64,000 nt of DNA. Origin: Mycolicibacterium phocaicum (GTDB lineage: Bacteria; Actinomycetota; Actinomycetes; Mycobacteriales; Mycobacteriaceae). Numbering within the stretch: the first letter of the stretch is position 1; each line of letters starts with the position of its first letter. A program made the translations under genes and the position numbers. Shown in pieces: positions 1 through 8,760 of the stretch. The stretch covers positions 1,178,001 to 1,242,000 of the forward strand of contig NZ_AP022616.1 of the NCBI RefSeq assembly GCF_010731115.1, read 5' to 3'. Under the pieces are notes generated by a model. The model did no database searches, was not told the origin of the DNA, and saw nothing but the letters and a program-made list of their open reading frames with translations.

Positions 1-221
1 TCGACGAACCCGACCGGCGCGGGTTCGCGTACGGGACGCTGCCCGGCCACCCGGAGTCCGGCGAGGAACTGTTCAGCGTGCGTTATGACCCCACCAGCGA
101 CGCGGTCTTCGCCGCGGCGACCGCGTTCTCGCGGCCCGCACTCTGGTGGAGCCGTCTCGGCGCTCCGGTTTCGCGGGTCGCGCAGCGGGTGATCGCGCGG
201 CGCTACTTGCGGGCGGTCTGA
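1..221 (+). CDS. DUF1990-family protein, C-terminal fragment (runs in from the left edge)
   Basis: An open frame enters from the window edge and stops at a TGA, giving the last 73 codons of a protein. The readable part contains GTLPGHPESGEE, then a strand and helix pattern ending in a basic tail. This matches my recollection of the C-terminus of the DUF1990 family, whose function is not established. It converges on the HNH gene downstream, with a hairpin between the two. The family call rests on a short stretch, so the reading frame is surer than the name. Confidence 0.6.
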   Translation, partial: DEPDRRGFAYGTLPGHPESGEELFSVRYDPTSDAVFAAATAFSRPALWWSRLGAPVSRVAQRVIARRYLRAV

Positions 222-247
222 CCGACCGGGCGGCCCTTCGGGTGCGG

Positions 248-277
248 GCCTGCCGCTCCGCCGCTGAAGCGGCAGGC
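248..277. terminator. Hairpin between convergent genes
   Basis: A perfect 10-bp stem (GCCTGCCGCT paired with AGCGGCAGGC) with a 10-base loop lies between the convergent DUF1990 and HNH genes. There is no T-tract, so if it terminates transcription it would be the tail-less type common in mycobacteria. A TTGTCA direct repeat follows it on the HNH side. Confidence 0.4.
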
Positions 278-327
278 TCGCTGGGTTGTCACTGTTGAGT
301 TGTCAAGGTGCGCGATGCTTTTAGGTA

Positions 328-1566
328 TTAGGCGGCCGCGTCGAGTCGCATGGTGCGGCGGTTGTAGGCGGGGATCGGTTTTCGGTGTGGGTCGACGGTG
401 GCGGGTGGGATGAGCCACGGGTGTTTGTCCAGGCCCATGACGACGTCCCAGCCGTCGTGGTGGACGTTGGCGTGGCAGGCCGGGCACAACAGACACCCGT
501 TGCCCAGACTCGTTTCACCGCCGTGGGTCCAGTGCACGATGTGATGGGCGTGGGTCCGGCCGGGTGGTGCGCCGCATTTGATGCAGCATTGATCCCGGTG
601 ATACAGCGCTTTGCGCAGATGGGGTGGGAACAGGCGTTTCTCCCGCCCCATATCCAGGGGTACGTGTTCGCCGTCGACGATCATCGTGGTCAGGGTGGTG
701 TCGCAGGTGAGTCGGTCCAGGGTCATGGTGCTGATCGACCCGATGAATTCCAGCGTGGCCAGATCCGGGGCGTCGGCGGGGACGGTCAGCAGTAGTTGCG
801 TTCGCGGCACGGAGGCGACGTCCCCGCCGCGGGCCGCGATATCCAACACCGCTTCCAGGGCGTCCGCCCGCCGCCGGGACGCGGACCGCACATCGGGGCT
901 GCCGTCGGGTTCGGGCCGCGGCGCCGACCCCTGCTCCATCGCCGCGATGTACTTCGCACCGACTTCGGCATCCAAATCCGCGCGGATCTGGACGCGGCCG
1001 TCGCTGGTGACGCGGTGGTCGGCGGTGTTGATCGACCGATCCTCAGCCGCCGGCAGCCCACCTTCAGCCGCGGCGACCCGGTTGCCCAGCCGGCGGGCCC
1101 GGGCCCCGATGTCGGCGGGGGTGGCGCCGGAGAAGAACTGCCCCAACAGATCCGTCAGCTGCGCGAACCGGGCCTGCTCGTCGATTGGTCCGGGTGCGCG
1201 GGCCTGAATGTGGTTGATCCCTTTGACGATCGCATCGACATGCTCCCCCGACATCGCCCCGTCGGCGGCATGCGCCGCCAGCGTCGGCAACACCGGCAGG
1301 GCGCCGCCGACCCGGACCAGCCGCTCGGCCACCGACGGCGCACAGCCCAACGCCATCAACAGCTCCCGCGGCGTCCGGCCTTGGCTGGCCGCCACCCCAC
1401 AGCGGCCGAGCACCCCGGTCAGCATCGCCGCCAGATGATCGATCACATTGCGCAGCGTCACCACGCACGTCATCGCCTCCACCGCATCGCCCGCAGGCAT
1501 GTCGTCGGGGACCTGCACGCCGCGGAGGGCCTCAAGGCTGGTGGTGAAATCCGGTGCGATTCCCAT
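328..1566 (-). CDS. DUF222/HNH endonuclease, 13E12 repeat family
   Basis: 412-residue protein with an N-terminal DUF222 helical region and a C-terminal HNH nuclease module. The HNH part has a CIKCG zinc pair, then HAHHIVHW, a downstream Asn, and LLCPACHANVH. Members are the multicopy REP13E12 genes of mycobacteria, presumed DNA endonucleases whose biological role is unclear. I start it at the ATG rather than a TTG two codons earlier. A LexA box and a TACAAT -10 element lie directly upstream, with the -10 only five bases from the ATG, so the transcript is probably leaderless. That places it in the SOS regulon, as reported for other 13E12 genes. Confidence 0.93.
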   Translation of the reverse strand: MGIAPDFTTSLEALRGVQVPDDMPAGDAVEAMTCVVTLRNVIDHLAAMLTGVLGRCGVAASQGRTPRELLMALGCAPSVAERLVRVGGALPVLPTLAAHAADGAMSGEHVDAIVKGINHIQARAPGPIDEQARFAQLTDLLGQFFSGATPADIGARARRLGNRVAAAEGGLPAAEDRSINTADHRVTSDGRVQIRADLDAEVGAKYIAAMEQGSAPRPEPDGSPDVRSASRRRADALEAVLDIAARGGDVASVPRTQLLLTVPADAPDLATLEFIGSISTMTLDRLTCDTTLTTMIVDGEHVPLDMGREKRLFPPHLRKALYHRDQCCIKCGAPPGRTHAHHIVHWTHGGETSLGNGCLLCPACHANVHHDGWDVVMGLDKHPWLIPPATVDPHRKPIPAYNRRTMRLDAAA

Positions 1567-1571
1567 GCCCA

Positions 1572-1593
1572 ATTGTATCGAACATACGTTCGA
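1572..1593 (-). promoter_or_regulatory. LexA (SOS) box with -10 element for the HNH gene
   Basis: TCGAACATACGTTCGA is a perfect match to the mycobacterial/actinobacterial SOS palindrome TCGAAC-N4-GTTCGA. On the minus strand it runs into TACAAT, a good -10 hexamer, five bases before the ATG of the HNH gene. LexA bound here would cover the promoter. The kinase gene on the other side starts about 125 bases away and need not be affected. Confidence 0.87.
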
Positions 1594-1717
1594 ACAGCAA
1601 GGGGTTTCTCGTCAGCTTCGCCGACTCCCGCCAGAGCACCCGACTGTGATTCACCCGGCCACCGCTGACCAGGTGTTGTAGCTTTCACACGAAACTGAAA
1701 CGGCCAAGGAGTGCTGG

Positions 1718-3487
1718 GTGGAGCCGACACGATTCGGGCACTACGAGCTGCGCGAACTGATAGGCCGCGGCGGCATGGGCGAGGTCTACGTCGCTTATGA
1801 CACCAACACCCAGCGCACTGTCGCGCTCAAGGTACTGCCGCCGCACCTCGCCAAAGACCCCGTATTCCAGGAACGGTTCAAGCGCGAGTCCCAGGCCGCC
1901 GCCGGCCTGAACGAGCCGCACGTCGTCCCCATCCACGGTTTCGGCGAGATCGACAACCAGCTCTACCTGGACATGCGGCTCATCGAAGGCCGCACCCTCG
2001 CCGAGATCCTGGCCGACACCGAACACCGCCCGAGCCCAGAGTTCTCCGTCGGGGTCGTCGAGCAGATCGCCGCAGCCCTGGACGCGGCACACGGAACCGG
2101 GTTGATCCACCGGGACATCAAGCCCTCCAACATCCTGGTGACCGACCACGACTTCGCCTACCTGATCGACTTCGGCCTCGCTCGAACCGCCGGTGAGCAC
2201 GGATTGACCACGGCCGGAAGCACTCTCGGGACCTTGGCCTACATGGCGCCCGAGCGGTTCGAGGGCGGCCAGGCCGACCCGCGCTCGGACATCTACGCGT
2301 TGACCTGCGTGCTGTACGAATGCCTGACCGGCCGGCGGCCGTATCCGGCCGACAGTCTCGAGCATCAGATCGCCGGCCATGTCAGCGCTCCCGCGCCGAA
2401 GCCGTCCGACGTCGACCGGCGGCTCGCCGCGTTCGACGATGTGATCGCCAAGGGCATGGCCAAGAAACCCGGCAAGCGCTACCAGCACGCCGGCGAACTT
2501 GCTGCCGACGCCCGTGCCGCACTGAGTGCACGAATGCGCGTCTCGGGGCGAACCGGCCCGCGCACAGGTTCAGGACGCCATGCGGTGCAGGCGGCCGAAC
2601 CGAAGCGCCGCACCCGGCGGATCGTCATCGCCGTCGGCGCGGTGGTCGTGCTGGCCGCGGGCGCGGGAACTGCGTGGCTCTACTGGTCCCGGCAATACCA
2701 GGTCGGGCCGTCGGGTTCGGTGCCGTCGATCGCCGCCAAGCTACCCGGCGATCTCAAAGACTCCGGGCGGCTGGTGGTGGGAGTCAACATTCCTTATGCG
2801 CCAAACGAATTCAAGGGACCCGACGGGAAGTTCACCGGTTTCGACGTCGACCTGATGACGGCGGTGAGCCGGGTGCTCGGACTCGAGCCGGAGTTCCGGG
2901 AGATCCGCATCTCCAAGATCGTCGCCTCGGTGCACGACGGGATCATCGCCGTCGGGGCGTCCTCGACCACCGACACCAAACAGCGGGAGAAGTCAGCCGA
3001 CTTCGTGACCTACTTCAAGGCCGGCGTGCTGTGGGCGCGGCGGGCCGGATCGAGTGTGGACCCCAACGCGGCGTGCGGACTTCGAGTCGGCGTGCACCTG
3101 GGCTCGGTCGAGGAGACCGATCATCTGCCGGCCCGCAGCGCGGCATGTGTGGCAGCCGGGGTGGCCCCCATCGAGATCGTCCCCATCGCCGGCCAGGACG
3201 GCGTCACCGCGGCCCTGCTCGCCGGCACCGTCGACGCGATGGCCGCCGACTCGCCCGTCACCGGCTACGCCATCAAACTCAGCGGCGGCAAGCTGGAAGC
3301 AGCCGGCGGAATAGTCGATGCGCAGCCCTACGGGTGGCCGGTGGCCAAGGGCTCGTCACTCGCCGCCGCGTTGCAGGCAGCGCTCAAACACCTGATGCAG
3401 ACCGGCGAATACCGCGAGATCGCCACCAAATGGGGTGTGGAGATGGGCATCATCGACAAGCCGGTGATCAACGGCGCACTGCGTTAA
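1718..3487 (+). CDS. Ser/Thr protein kinase with extracytoplasmic solute-binding (SBP family 3) domain
   Basis: 589-residue membrane kinase. The N-terminal PknB-type kinase domain has the ATP lysine at about K38 (VALKVL), HRDIKPSN near 131-138 and DFG near 151. One transmembrane helix follows at about 301-323. The outside part, about 345-589, is a family-3 solute-binding domain of the kind that binds polar amino acids. The GTG start has AAGGA seven bases upstream. I infer that it senses an extracellular amino acid and signals by phosphorylation. This recalls the GlnH-GlnX-PknG pathway, but with ligand binding and kinase in one chain. Its stop overlaps that of the convergent solute-binding lipoprotein gene, a plausible partner or competitor for the ligand. 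Confidence 0.93.
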   Translation: MEPTRFGHYELRELIGRGGMGEVYVAYDTNTQRTVALKVLPPHLAKDPVFQERFKRESQAAAGLNEPHVVPIHGFGEIDNQLYLDMRLIEGRTLAEILADTEHRPSPEFSVGVVEQIAAALDAAHGTGLIHRDIKPSNILVTDHDFAYLIDFGLARTAGEHGLTTAGSTLGTLAYMAPERFEGGQADPRSDIYALTCVLYECLTGRRPYPADSLEHQIAGHVSAPAPKPSDVDRRLAAFDDVIAKGMAKKPGKRYQHAGELAADARAALSARMRVSGRTGPRTGSGRHAVQAAEPKRRTRRIVIAVGAVVVLAAGAGTAWLYWSRQYQVGPSGSVPSIAAKLPGDLKDSGRLVVGVNIPYAPNEFKGPDGKFTGFDVDLMTAVSRVLGLEPEFREIRISKIVASVHDGIIAVGASSTTDTKQREKSADFVTYFKAGVLWARRAGSSVDPNAACGLRVGVHLGSVEETDHLPARSAACVAAGVAPIEIVPIAGQDGVTAALLAGTVDAMAADSPVTGYAIKLSGGKLEAAGGIVDAQPYGWPVAKGSSLAAALQAALKHLMQTGEYREIATKWGVEMGIIDKPVINGALR

Positions 3488-4242
3488 CCCAGCCACTTGC
3501 GACTGACGGCCGCATAACTGCCATTGCGCTGAATAGAATTGAGCCATTTGTTGATTCGCTGCTGCAGAGCCGCCGCGCTCTTGGGCATCAGGTAGGCCTT
3601 CTGCGCGACGGTGAACGGCTGCTCGGTCGACACCCCGCACAATTGTGGATGTTGCAGGGCCTGCCAACGGATTTCACTGCCGTCGGTGATCATGACGTCG
3701 GCCCTGCCCTCGATGACCTGATCGAAAATGGTGTTGTTGTCCGGGTATTCGACGATGGTCGCGTGGCGCAGGTGAGCCCGGTCGAATTGCTCATTCGTGC
3801 CACCGGGATTGACGACCACCCGCACTCCCCCGCGGTCGATATCAGGCAGGGACCGGTATTTCGCGGCGTCGGCGCAACGCACGATGGCCGCCTTGCCGTC
3901 GCGCAGATACGGGTCGGAGAACAGTGCCCTGGCCGCCCGGTCGGCAGTGACGCTGATACCGCCGACCGCCAGCTCACACTTCTGGCCCAGATCGGTCATC
4001 AACGTCGGCCACGTTGTCGGCACAAGTTGCAGTTCCGCGCCGGACTCGCGGGCGAAATCCCGGACCAGATCGATGTCCATGCCGCTCCACTGGCCGTCGG
4101 CGTCGCGGTAGGTGAACGGCCGGTAGTCGCCGGTACTGCACACCGTCAGCGCCGTTGGCGGAGCTTCGGCCGGCGGTGCACTGCACCCCGCAGCCGCCGC
4201 GACGAAAAGCACCGACGCGCCTCGGATCACAGTGCGCCTCAT
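3484..4242 (-). CDS. Amino-acid ABC-type solute-binding lipoprotein (SBP family 3)
   Basis: 252 residues. It has a lipoprotein signal peptide with lipobox AAGC (Cys at about 20), then a single SBP family-3 domain (about 30-252) beginning LTVCSTGDYRPFTYR, the typical entry strand of glutamate/glutamine-binding proteins. It probably binds a polar amino acid at the outer face of the membrane. No permease or ATPase genes are adjacent, so it may not feed a transporter. Instead it is convergent with, and shares stop-codon bases with, the kinase whose outer domain belongs to the same family. That pairing suggests a sensory role, which is inference. Confidence 0.9.
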   Translation of the reverse strand: MRRTVIRGASVLFVAAAAGCSAPPAEAPPTALTVCSTGDYRPFTYRDADGQWSGMDIDLVRDFARESGAELQLVPTTWPTLMTDLGQKCELAVGGISVTADRAARALFSDPYLRDGKAAIVRCADAAKYRSLPDIDRGGVRVVVNPGGTNEQFDRAHLRHATIVEYPDNNTIFDQVIEGRADVMITDGSEIRWQALQHPQLCGVSTEQPFTVAQKAYLMPKSAAALQQRINKWLNSIQRNGSYAAVSRKWLG

Positions 4243-4287
4243 GCACTCAGGCTCTCATGCGGCCACTGACTCGCCTACGCTGGAGGT

Positions 4288-4731
4288 ATGCGTCGAGTCG
4301 CGGCACTGGCAGTGGCAGGTGCGCTTCTCAGCGCCTGCACGCAGACCGTGCCCGGGCAGGCCGGCGCGCCGGAAGACCTCAAGTGGCAACGCCCCATCAC
4401 CGACTCGATGTCCACCCTGGGCGGCACGCTCGGCACGGTCGGCGAAGCGATGACCGCGCACGACTTCGTCGCCATGTCGCGCGATTGCACGAAACTGCAA
4501 GGAACCTTGGACGATCTCGGCAAGAACCTGCCGACTCCCGACGCGGCCGTCAACTCGTCATTGCAGGACAGCATCGACAACTTCCGGTCGTTCGCCCGCG
4601 TATGCACGATGATGACCCCGGGCACCGCGGACGCAGCGCTCGGCCAGCTGAGCGGCTACCTGGACCGCGGTGACAGCGCCATGCGAAAAGCCTTGCAACA
4701 GATGGGCATCGAGCTGCCCGCCGCGCGCTAG
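4288..4731 (+). CDS. Small putative lipoprotein
   Basis: 147 residues starting with an Arg-rich signal peptide and lipobox LLSAC, followed by TVPGQA, a common opening of mycobacterial lipoproteins. The mature part is predicted mostly helical, with two further cysteines (in RDCTKL and RVCTMM) that could form a disulfide. No family is recognised. It is divergent from the solute-binding lipoprotein with about 45 bases between start codons. Its stop codon lies inside a perfect 18-bp palindrome. Confidence 0.75.
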   Translation: MRRVAALAVAGALLSACTQTVPGQAGAPEDLKWQRPITDSMSTLGGTLGTVGEAMTAHDFVAMSRDCTKLQGTLDDLGKNLPTPDAAVNSSLQDSIDNFRSFARVCTMMTPGTADAALGQLSGYLDRGDSAMRKALQQMGIELPAAR

Positions 4732-4738
4732 CGCGCGG
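4721..4738. repeat. Perfect 18-bp palindrome spanning the lipoprotein stop codon
   Basis: CCGCGCGCTAGCGCGCGG reads the same on both strands with no loop and contains the TAG stop. It separates the lipoprotein gene from the gene remnants on the other strand. It may act as a bidirectional terminator or mark a rearrangement point; the sequence cannot say which. Confidence 0.5.
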
Positions 4739-4758
4739 TACGACGGCGAACTCGGATG

Positions 4759-4977
4759 GAAGCCGTCGGCCTGGTCGACCTCACCGGCGACCCGTACCCC
4801 GTAGCGATAAGCCAGCTTCCCACCGAGAAAGCCGGAGATGCCCAGCGCGGCGATGCTGAGTACCGACAGTGTCAGCGGGCCCAACTCGACCGGCGCGGAA
4901 GCGCTGTACGAGGCTTGCCGCCAAAGGAAATTGATGATGAAGGCGGCGGTGATCGTCACGTCCAGGCCCATGTGCAT
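4759..4977 (-). pseudogene. C-terminal remnant of a DUF2231-like membrane protein
   Basis: On the minus strand an in-frame stretch starting MHMGLDVTITAAFIINFLWR gives two hydrophobic segments. It ends SGFLGGKLAYRYGVRV, which resembles the last part of DUF2231-type membrane proteins. An in-frame TGA lies four codons before the first Met, so the N-terminal half is absent. Past the homologous part the frame simply runs on into the antisense of the lipoprotein gene, so the native stop is also lost. I read this as the decayed 3' end of a deleted gene. The family name is from memory of its C-terminal pattern. Confidence 0.6.
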
Positions 4978-4989
4978 GAGGCGCCCACG

Positions 4990-5163
4990 TCAGCCAGCGG
5001 CGCGCGTCAAATGCATGCCGCCGGGCTGCGGCACCCTCTTGCCGAACCTGGCCAGAAGCCAGTGCCCGGCCACCGTGTAATCGCCGCGGTCCGCCCGCGG
5101 CAGTGCGGGCGGGATCGGGTGCGGTGGGGCGTAATTGCCGTAGTGCCAATGGTTCGTCGCCAC
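4990..5163 (-). pseudogene. N-terminal remnant of a class I SAM-methyltransferase-like gene
   Basis: A 57-codon minus-strand frame from a GTG encodes HWHYGNYAPPHPIPPALPR, then GDYTVAGHWLLARFGKRV and PQPGGMHLTR, and then stops. This resembles the N-terminal lead of certain actinobacterial SAM-dependent methyltransferases (ARLGKRVLRPGG pattern), but the whole Rossmann domain is missing. The frame ends 13 bases before the DUF2231-like remnant on the same strand. The simplest reading is that a deletion joined the 5' end of one gene to the 3' end of another. The identification is tentative. Confidence 0.5.
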
Positions 5164-5305
5164 TGCGATTCCCGCTCAGCCCGTCCCCAAACGTGCCCGG
5201 GCCGACGGCGTTCCATCGCAGGTCAATCCGTTGCCGCCCATAGTTCGTCAACTCCCAGTATGTTTGCCCTGTCGTTCGGTCCTACGTTGTGCCCGAAGGA
5301 GCCAC

Positions 5306-6703
5306 ATGACCATCGCGTCCCAGCGTCATCGCGTCGTCGTCATCGGATCGGGATTCGGTGGCCTGCAGGCCGCCAAGGCCCTCAAACGCGCCGATGTCGA
5401 CATCACCTTGATCTCACGCACGACGACCCACCTCTTCCAGCCGTTGCTGTACCAGGTCGCCACCGGCATCCTGTCCGAAGGCGAGATCGCGCCGACGACA
5501 CGGCTGGTCCTGCGCAAGCAGCAGAACGTCACGGTCCGTCTCGGCGAGGTCGAACACATCGACCTGGAGGCGCAGACCGTCACCTCCAAGCTCATGTCGC
5601 AGGAGACGGTGACGCCCTACGACAGCCTGATCGTCGCGGCCGGCGCGCAGCAGTCGTACTTCGGCAACGACCACTTCGCGACGTTCGCGCCGGGCATGAA
5701 AACCATCGATGACGCCCTCGAGCTGCGCGGCCGCATCCTGGGCGCATTCGAAGCCGCCGAGGTGGTCACCGACCCGGCCGAACGCGAACGCCGGCTGACG
5801 TTCGTCGTCGTCGGCGCCGGGCCTACCGGCGTCGAGCTGGCCGGGCAGATCGCCGAACTCGCGGAACGCACCTTGGCGGGCGCGTTCCGCAGCATCAAGC
5901 CGCAGGACTGCCGCGTGATCCTGCTGGACGCCGCACCTGCGGTGCTGCCGCCGATGGGCGCCAAGCTCGGCGCCAAGGCGCAGAAACGCCTGGAGAAGCT
6001 CGGCGTCGAGATCCAGCTCAACGCGATGGTCAGCGATGTCGACTACAAGGGCATCACCGTCAAGGACAAAGACGGCACCGAGCGGCGAATCGACTGCGCC
6101 TGCAAGGTGTGGTCGGCCGGTGTGCAGGCGAGCCCGCTGGGCAAGCTCATCGCCGAGCAGTCCGACGGCACCCAGACCGACCGGGCCGGTCGCGTCATGG
6201 TCGAACCCGACCTCACGGTCAAAGGCCACCCGAACGTGTTCGTCATCGGCGACCTGATGGCCGTCCAGGGCGTGCCAGGTATGGCGCAGGGCGCCATCCA
6301 GGGCGCCACCTACGCCGCGGACATCATCAAGCGCCACCTGGCAGGCCAGGACGACCCTGCCAACCGCGAACCCTTCAAGTACTGGGACAAGGGCAGCATG
6401 GCGACGGTGTCGCGGTTCGACGCGGTCGCGCAGGTGCCGGTGCCGTTGACCAAGAAGAAGCTGGAATTCGCCGGACCGTTCGCGTGGCTGTCGTGGCTGG
6501 TGCTGCACCTGGTCTATCTGGTCGGCTACAAGAACCGGGTGACGACGCTGTTCACCTGGTTCGTCACCTTCCTCGGCCGCGGGCGCGCGCAGATGGCGAT
6601 CACCAGCCAGATGATCTACGCGCGCACATCGATGCAGCTGCTGCAGAACCAGTTGAATGCATTGGCCGCAGCTGACAAGGTCGAGAAGAACGAGTCCGCC
6701 TGA
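5306..6703 (+). CDS. ndh: Type II NADH dehydrogenase (NDH-2)
   Basis: 465 residues, close to M. tuberculosis Ndh throughout. It oxidises NADH and reduces menaquinone at the inner face of the membrane without pumping protons. The FAD dinucleotide motif VVVIGSGFGGLQAA is at the N-terminus and the NADH-binding motif VVVGAGPTGVELAGQIAEL in the middle. A second FAD contact lies in NVFVIGDLMAVQGVPG, and a hydrophobic C-terminal segment (FAWLSWLVLHLVYLVGY) anchors it in the membrane. I use the ATG preceded by GAAGGA rather than an upstream in-frame GTG, because homology starts just after this Met. Confidence 0.95.
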   Translation: MTIASQRHRVVVIGSGFGGLQAAKALKRADVDITLISRTTTHLFQPLLYQVATGILSEGEIAPTTRLVLRKQQNVTVRLGEVEHIDLEAQTVTSKLMSQETVTPYDSLIVAAGAQQSYFGNDHFATFAPGMKTIDDALELRGRILGAFEAAEVVTDPAERERRLTFVVVGAGPTGVELAGQIAELAERTLAGAFRSIKPQDCRVILLDAAPAVLPPMGAKLGAKAQKRLEKLGVEIQLNAMVSDVDYKGITVKDKDGTERRIDCACKVWSAGVQASPLGKLIAEQSDGTQTDRAGRVMVEPDLTVKGHPNVFVIGDLMAVQGVPGMAQGAIQGATYAADIIKRHLAGQDDPANREPFKYWDKGSMATVSRFDAVAQVPVPLTKKKLEFAGPFAWLSWLVLHLVYLVGYKNRVTTLFTWFVTFLGRGRAQMAITSQMIYARTSMQLLQNQLNALAAADKVEKNESA

Positions 6704-6708
6704 CGGGC

Positions 6709-7281
6709 ATGGAAATCCGTTGGGGCACAAGTCATACGGCACGGTTGCGGCAGGTCTGTGTCGGCTGGGACGGTACCGAGGCCGGAGCGCCGTGCTACCC
6801 GCCGGACTGGGAAACTGAACCCGACGACCTGCACCTGCTGCGGATTGCGGCCGCCCACGGCGTGTGCCCGACGGGCACATACCGGTATCGGCGGCCCCCG
6901 GCCGATCACGAATATTCCCCGTTTGTCGCGAATCTGACCGATGCGGCGGACTTCGACTTCACCGGTCAGCACCGGGCCCTGCTCGCGCGGATGAGCTGGG
7001 AGCTGTCGGACCCCTACGACGACGAGGACATCCCCGGGGCCGACCCCAAACGGCCGTACGGCGACTTCACCTTCTACCAGATCGAAATGGCGCTGGCGCT
7101 GGGCCGGATCCCGGCGCAGAAGCCGCCCGACCACGACCCGATGACGCCCGAGATCGCACAGGCCATGACGGCCCTGCACTTCCAGATGCAGCCCGCTCTA
7201 CAGATCTTCTTGCAGCACTTCGACATTGCCGACGGTCAGCTGTTCCACGGCGAGGAGTGGGGCGGCTGGGTGCCGGCCTGA
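6709..7281 (+). CDS. Conserved hypothetical protein downstream of ndh
   Basis: 190 residues, no signal peptide or membrane segment, acidic and rich in aromatic residues. I do not recognise a domain. The gene starts five bases after the ndh stop and is probably co-transcribed with it. Several well-ordered segments (for example FDFTGQHRALLARMSWEL and ALHFQMQPALQIFLQHFD) suggest a folded cytosolic protein. The ORF is clean and codon use looks like its neighbours. No function is proposed. Confidence 0.75.
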   Translation: MEIRWGTSHTARLRQVCVGWDGTEAGAPCYPPDWETEPDDLHLLRIAAAHGVCPTGTYRYRRPPADHEYSPFVANLTDAADFDFTGQHRALLARMSWELSDPYDDEDIPGADPKRPYGDFTFYQIEMALALGRIPAQKPPDHDPMTPEIAQAMTALHFQMQPALQIFLQHFDIADGQLFHGEEWGGWVPA

Positions 7282-7284
7282 CCG

Positions 7285-8736
7285 TCAGTCGGGGTGATCG
7301 GGATTCCAGGTGCTCGGCAGCATCGGCGCCCGCGCCCCGTCGCCGAACTCGTCGCTGCGCGCCGTCGTCAAACCGGCCGGGGCCGTACCTGTTCTCGATA
7401 CGGCTCCGGTGAACCCCATGGGGCCGGCGCCGCTGCCCGACGCACCCGATTCCCATTCCGGGGAGACGTCGAGGTCCATGTATTCGACGGCGTCACCTTC
7501 CTGCTTGCGCCGACCGCGGCGCCGGCGCGCCTGTCGGTCCGTCGCCGCGGCGGCCGAGGCTTCTCGGGCAGTCGTCGACGCCCGTGCCGACGCGGCGGCG
7601 TCGGCGCGCGTCTGACGCTGGAGCCAGGCGCTCGCACCGATACCCGAACCGTCACCGACCGCGTACGGGAATCCGGGGTCTCCCACGGGCGGCGGCGAGG
7701 TCGGTGCCGGAGCAGCCGGCGACGACACCGTGCTGGTCAAAGCCGATGCGGGCGCACTCGCCGGAGCCGACGCAGTGGTCGCCGTTGACGCCGGGCTGGG
7801 CGCAGGGGCCGTCGCGACGGCGGGCGTGGGCGTGTCCTGCGGCGCCGGCAGCGGCTCCGCACCGATCGCCGCCGGGGGTACCTGGACACCGGCCAGTCCC
7901 GCGAACCCGGCCACCCAGCCGAGGTTGGTGATCGCCAGGCCGAGTGCCGGCTGGATCAGTGCCGGGGCGAACTGTCCGAGCACCGAAGCCAGCTGCGACG
8001 CATGGAAAGTCACGTCCGCCAACACCATCGGCAGATTGGTCAGCAGCGCGGCCGGATCGTAAAGCAAGTTGTTCCAAAGCAGTTCCAGGTGCTCGCCCAT
8101 CTCGGCGCCGACGTCGAACCACCACTCCAGATCGGTCGGGTCCAGATCGCCGTGGCCGTGGTCGTGGTCGTGGTCGTGATCGTGGTCATGGTCGTCGTGC
8201 GCCACGATCGACGGCGCGGGTGTGGAGTGCGGCGCGGACGTCGTCGCCACGTCGGAGACGGCTTCGTATGTCGCCATCGCGGTCGCGGCCTGCACCCACA
8301 TTCGGACGTAATCGGCCTCGGTGACCGCGATGGGAATTGTGTTGATACCGAAGAAGTTTGTGGCGACCAGCGCGGCCTGCGTGGCGTGGTTGGCAGCCAG
8401 TTCGGCGAGGGTGGGCATCGTCGCCAGCGCGGCAGCGTACGCGCCGGCGACGGCCTCGTGCTGGGCCGCGCGGGCATTGCTCTCCAGGCCGCTCTGAGTC
8501 AGCCACTCGAGATACGGGACGTGTGCGGCCACATACCTCTCCGCAGTCGGACCCTGCCACGATCCCGCGTGCGTTGCCGCGAGGACGGCGCGAAGCTCTT
8601 CGGCCACCGCCGTGTAGGTCGCGCCGAGGGAAGACCATTGGGCCGCGGCCACGAGCAGTGGCCCCGGGCCGGGACCGCTGCTGAGCAGTGCCGAATGCAC
8701 TTCTGGCGGCGACGCCATCCACACCGGCATTGCCAT
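7285..8736 (-). CDS. PPE-family protein, PPE4-like, with His/Asp metal-binding run
   Basis: 483 residues. The PPE domain has Pro-Pro-Glu at 10-12, WxG at 60-62 and [10 protein letters not shown] near 127-136, and reads like PPE4 of the ESX-3 locus. Residues 180-197 are an alternating His/Asp run that should bind divalent metal. The C-terminal third is rich in Ala, Pro, Ser and Thr. PPE4 normally sits beside PE5 in ESX-3; here no PE gene is adjacent, so this is an orphan paralogue needing a PE partner from elsewhere. A Zur-like palindrome precedes the start codon. I infer a role in zinc (or iron) acquisition at the cell surface. Confidence 0.9.
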   Translation of the reverse strand: MAMPVWMASPPEVHSALLSSGPGPGPLLVAAAQWSSLGATYTAVAEELRAVLAATHAGSWQGPTAERYVAAHVPYLEWLTQSGLESNARAAQHEAVAGAYAAALATMPTLAELAANHATQAALVATNFFGINTIPIAVTEADYVRMWVQAATAMATYEAVSDVATTSAPHSTPAPSIVAHDDHDHDHDHDHDHGHGDLDPTDLEWWFDVGAEMGEHLELLWNNLLYDPAALLTNLPMVLADVTFHASQLASVLGQFAPALIQPALGLAITNLGWVAGFAGLAGVQVPPAAIGAEPLPAPQDTPTPAVATAPAPSPASTATTASAPASAPASALTSTVSSPAAPAPTSPPPVGDPGFPYAVGDGSGIGASAWLQRQTRADAAASARASTTAREASAAAATDRQARRRRGRRKQEGDAVEYMDLDVSPEWESGASGSGAGPMGFTGAVSRTGTAPAGLTTARSDEFGDGARAPMLPSTWNPDHPD

Positions 8737-8760
8737 CGCGCATCCCCCGCCCGTTAACGA

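Noticed and set aside
5414..6880. Long minus-strand open frame opposite ndh
   Set aside because: It is the antisense of a well-conserved gene; the translation is Arg/His-rich with no domain pattern, as expected for high-GC mirror frames.
8152..8200. Short tandem nucleotide repeat read as CRISPR or microsatellite
   Set aside because: It is the coding sequence of the His/Asp run in the PPE protein; no spacer structure. No CRISPR array was found in the window.
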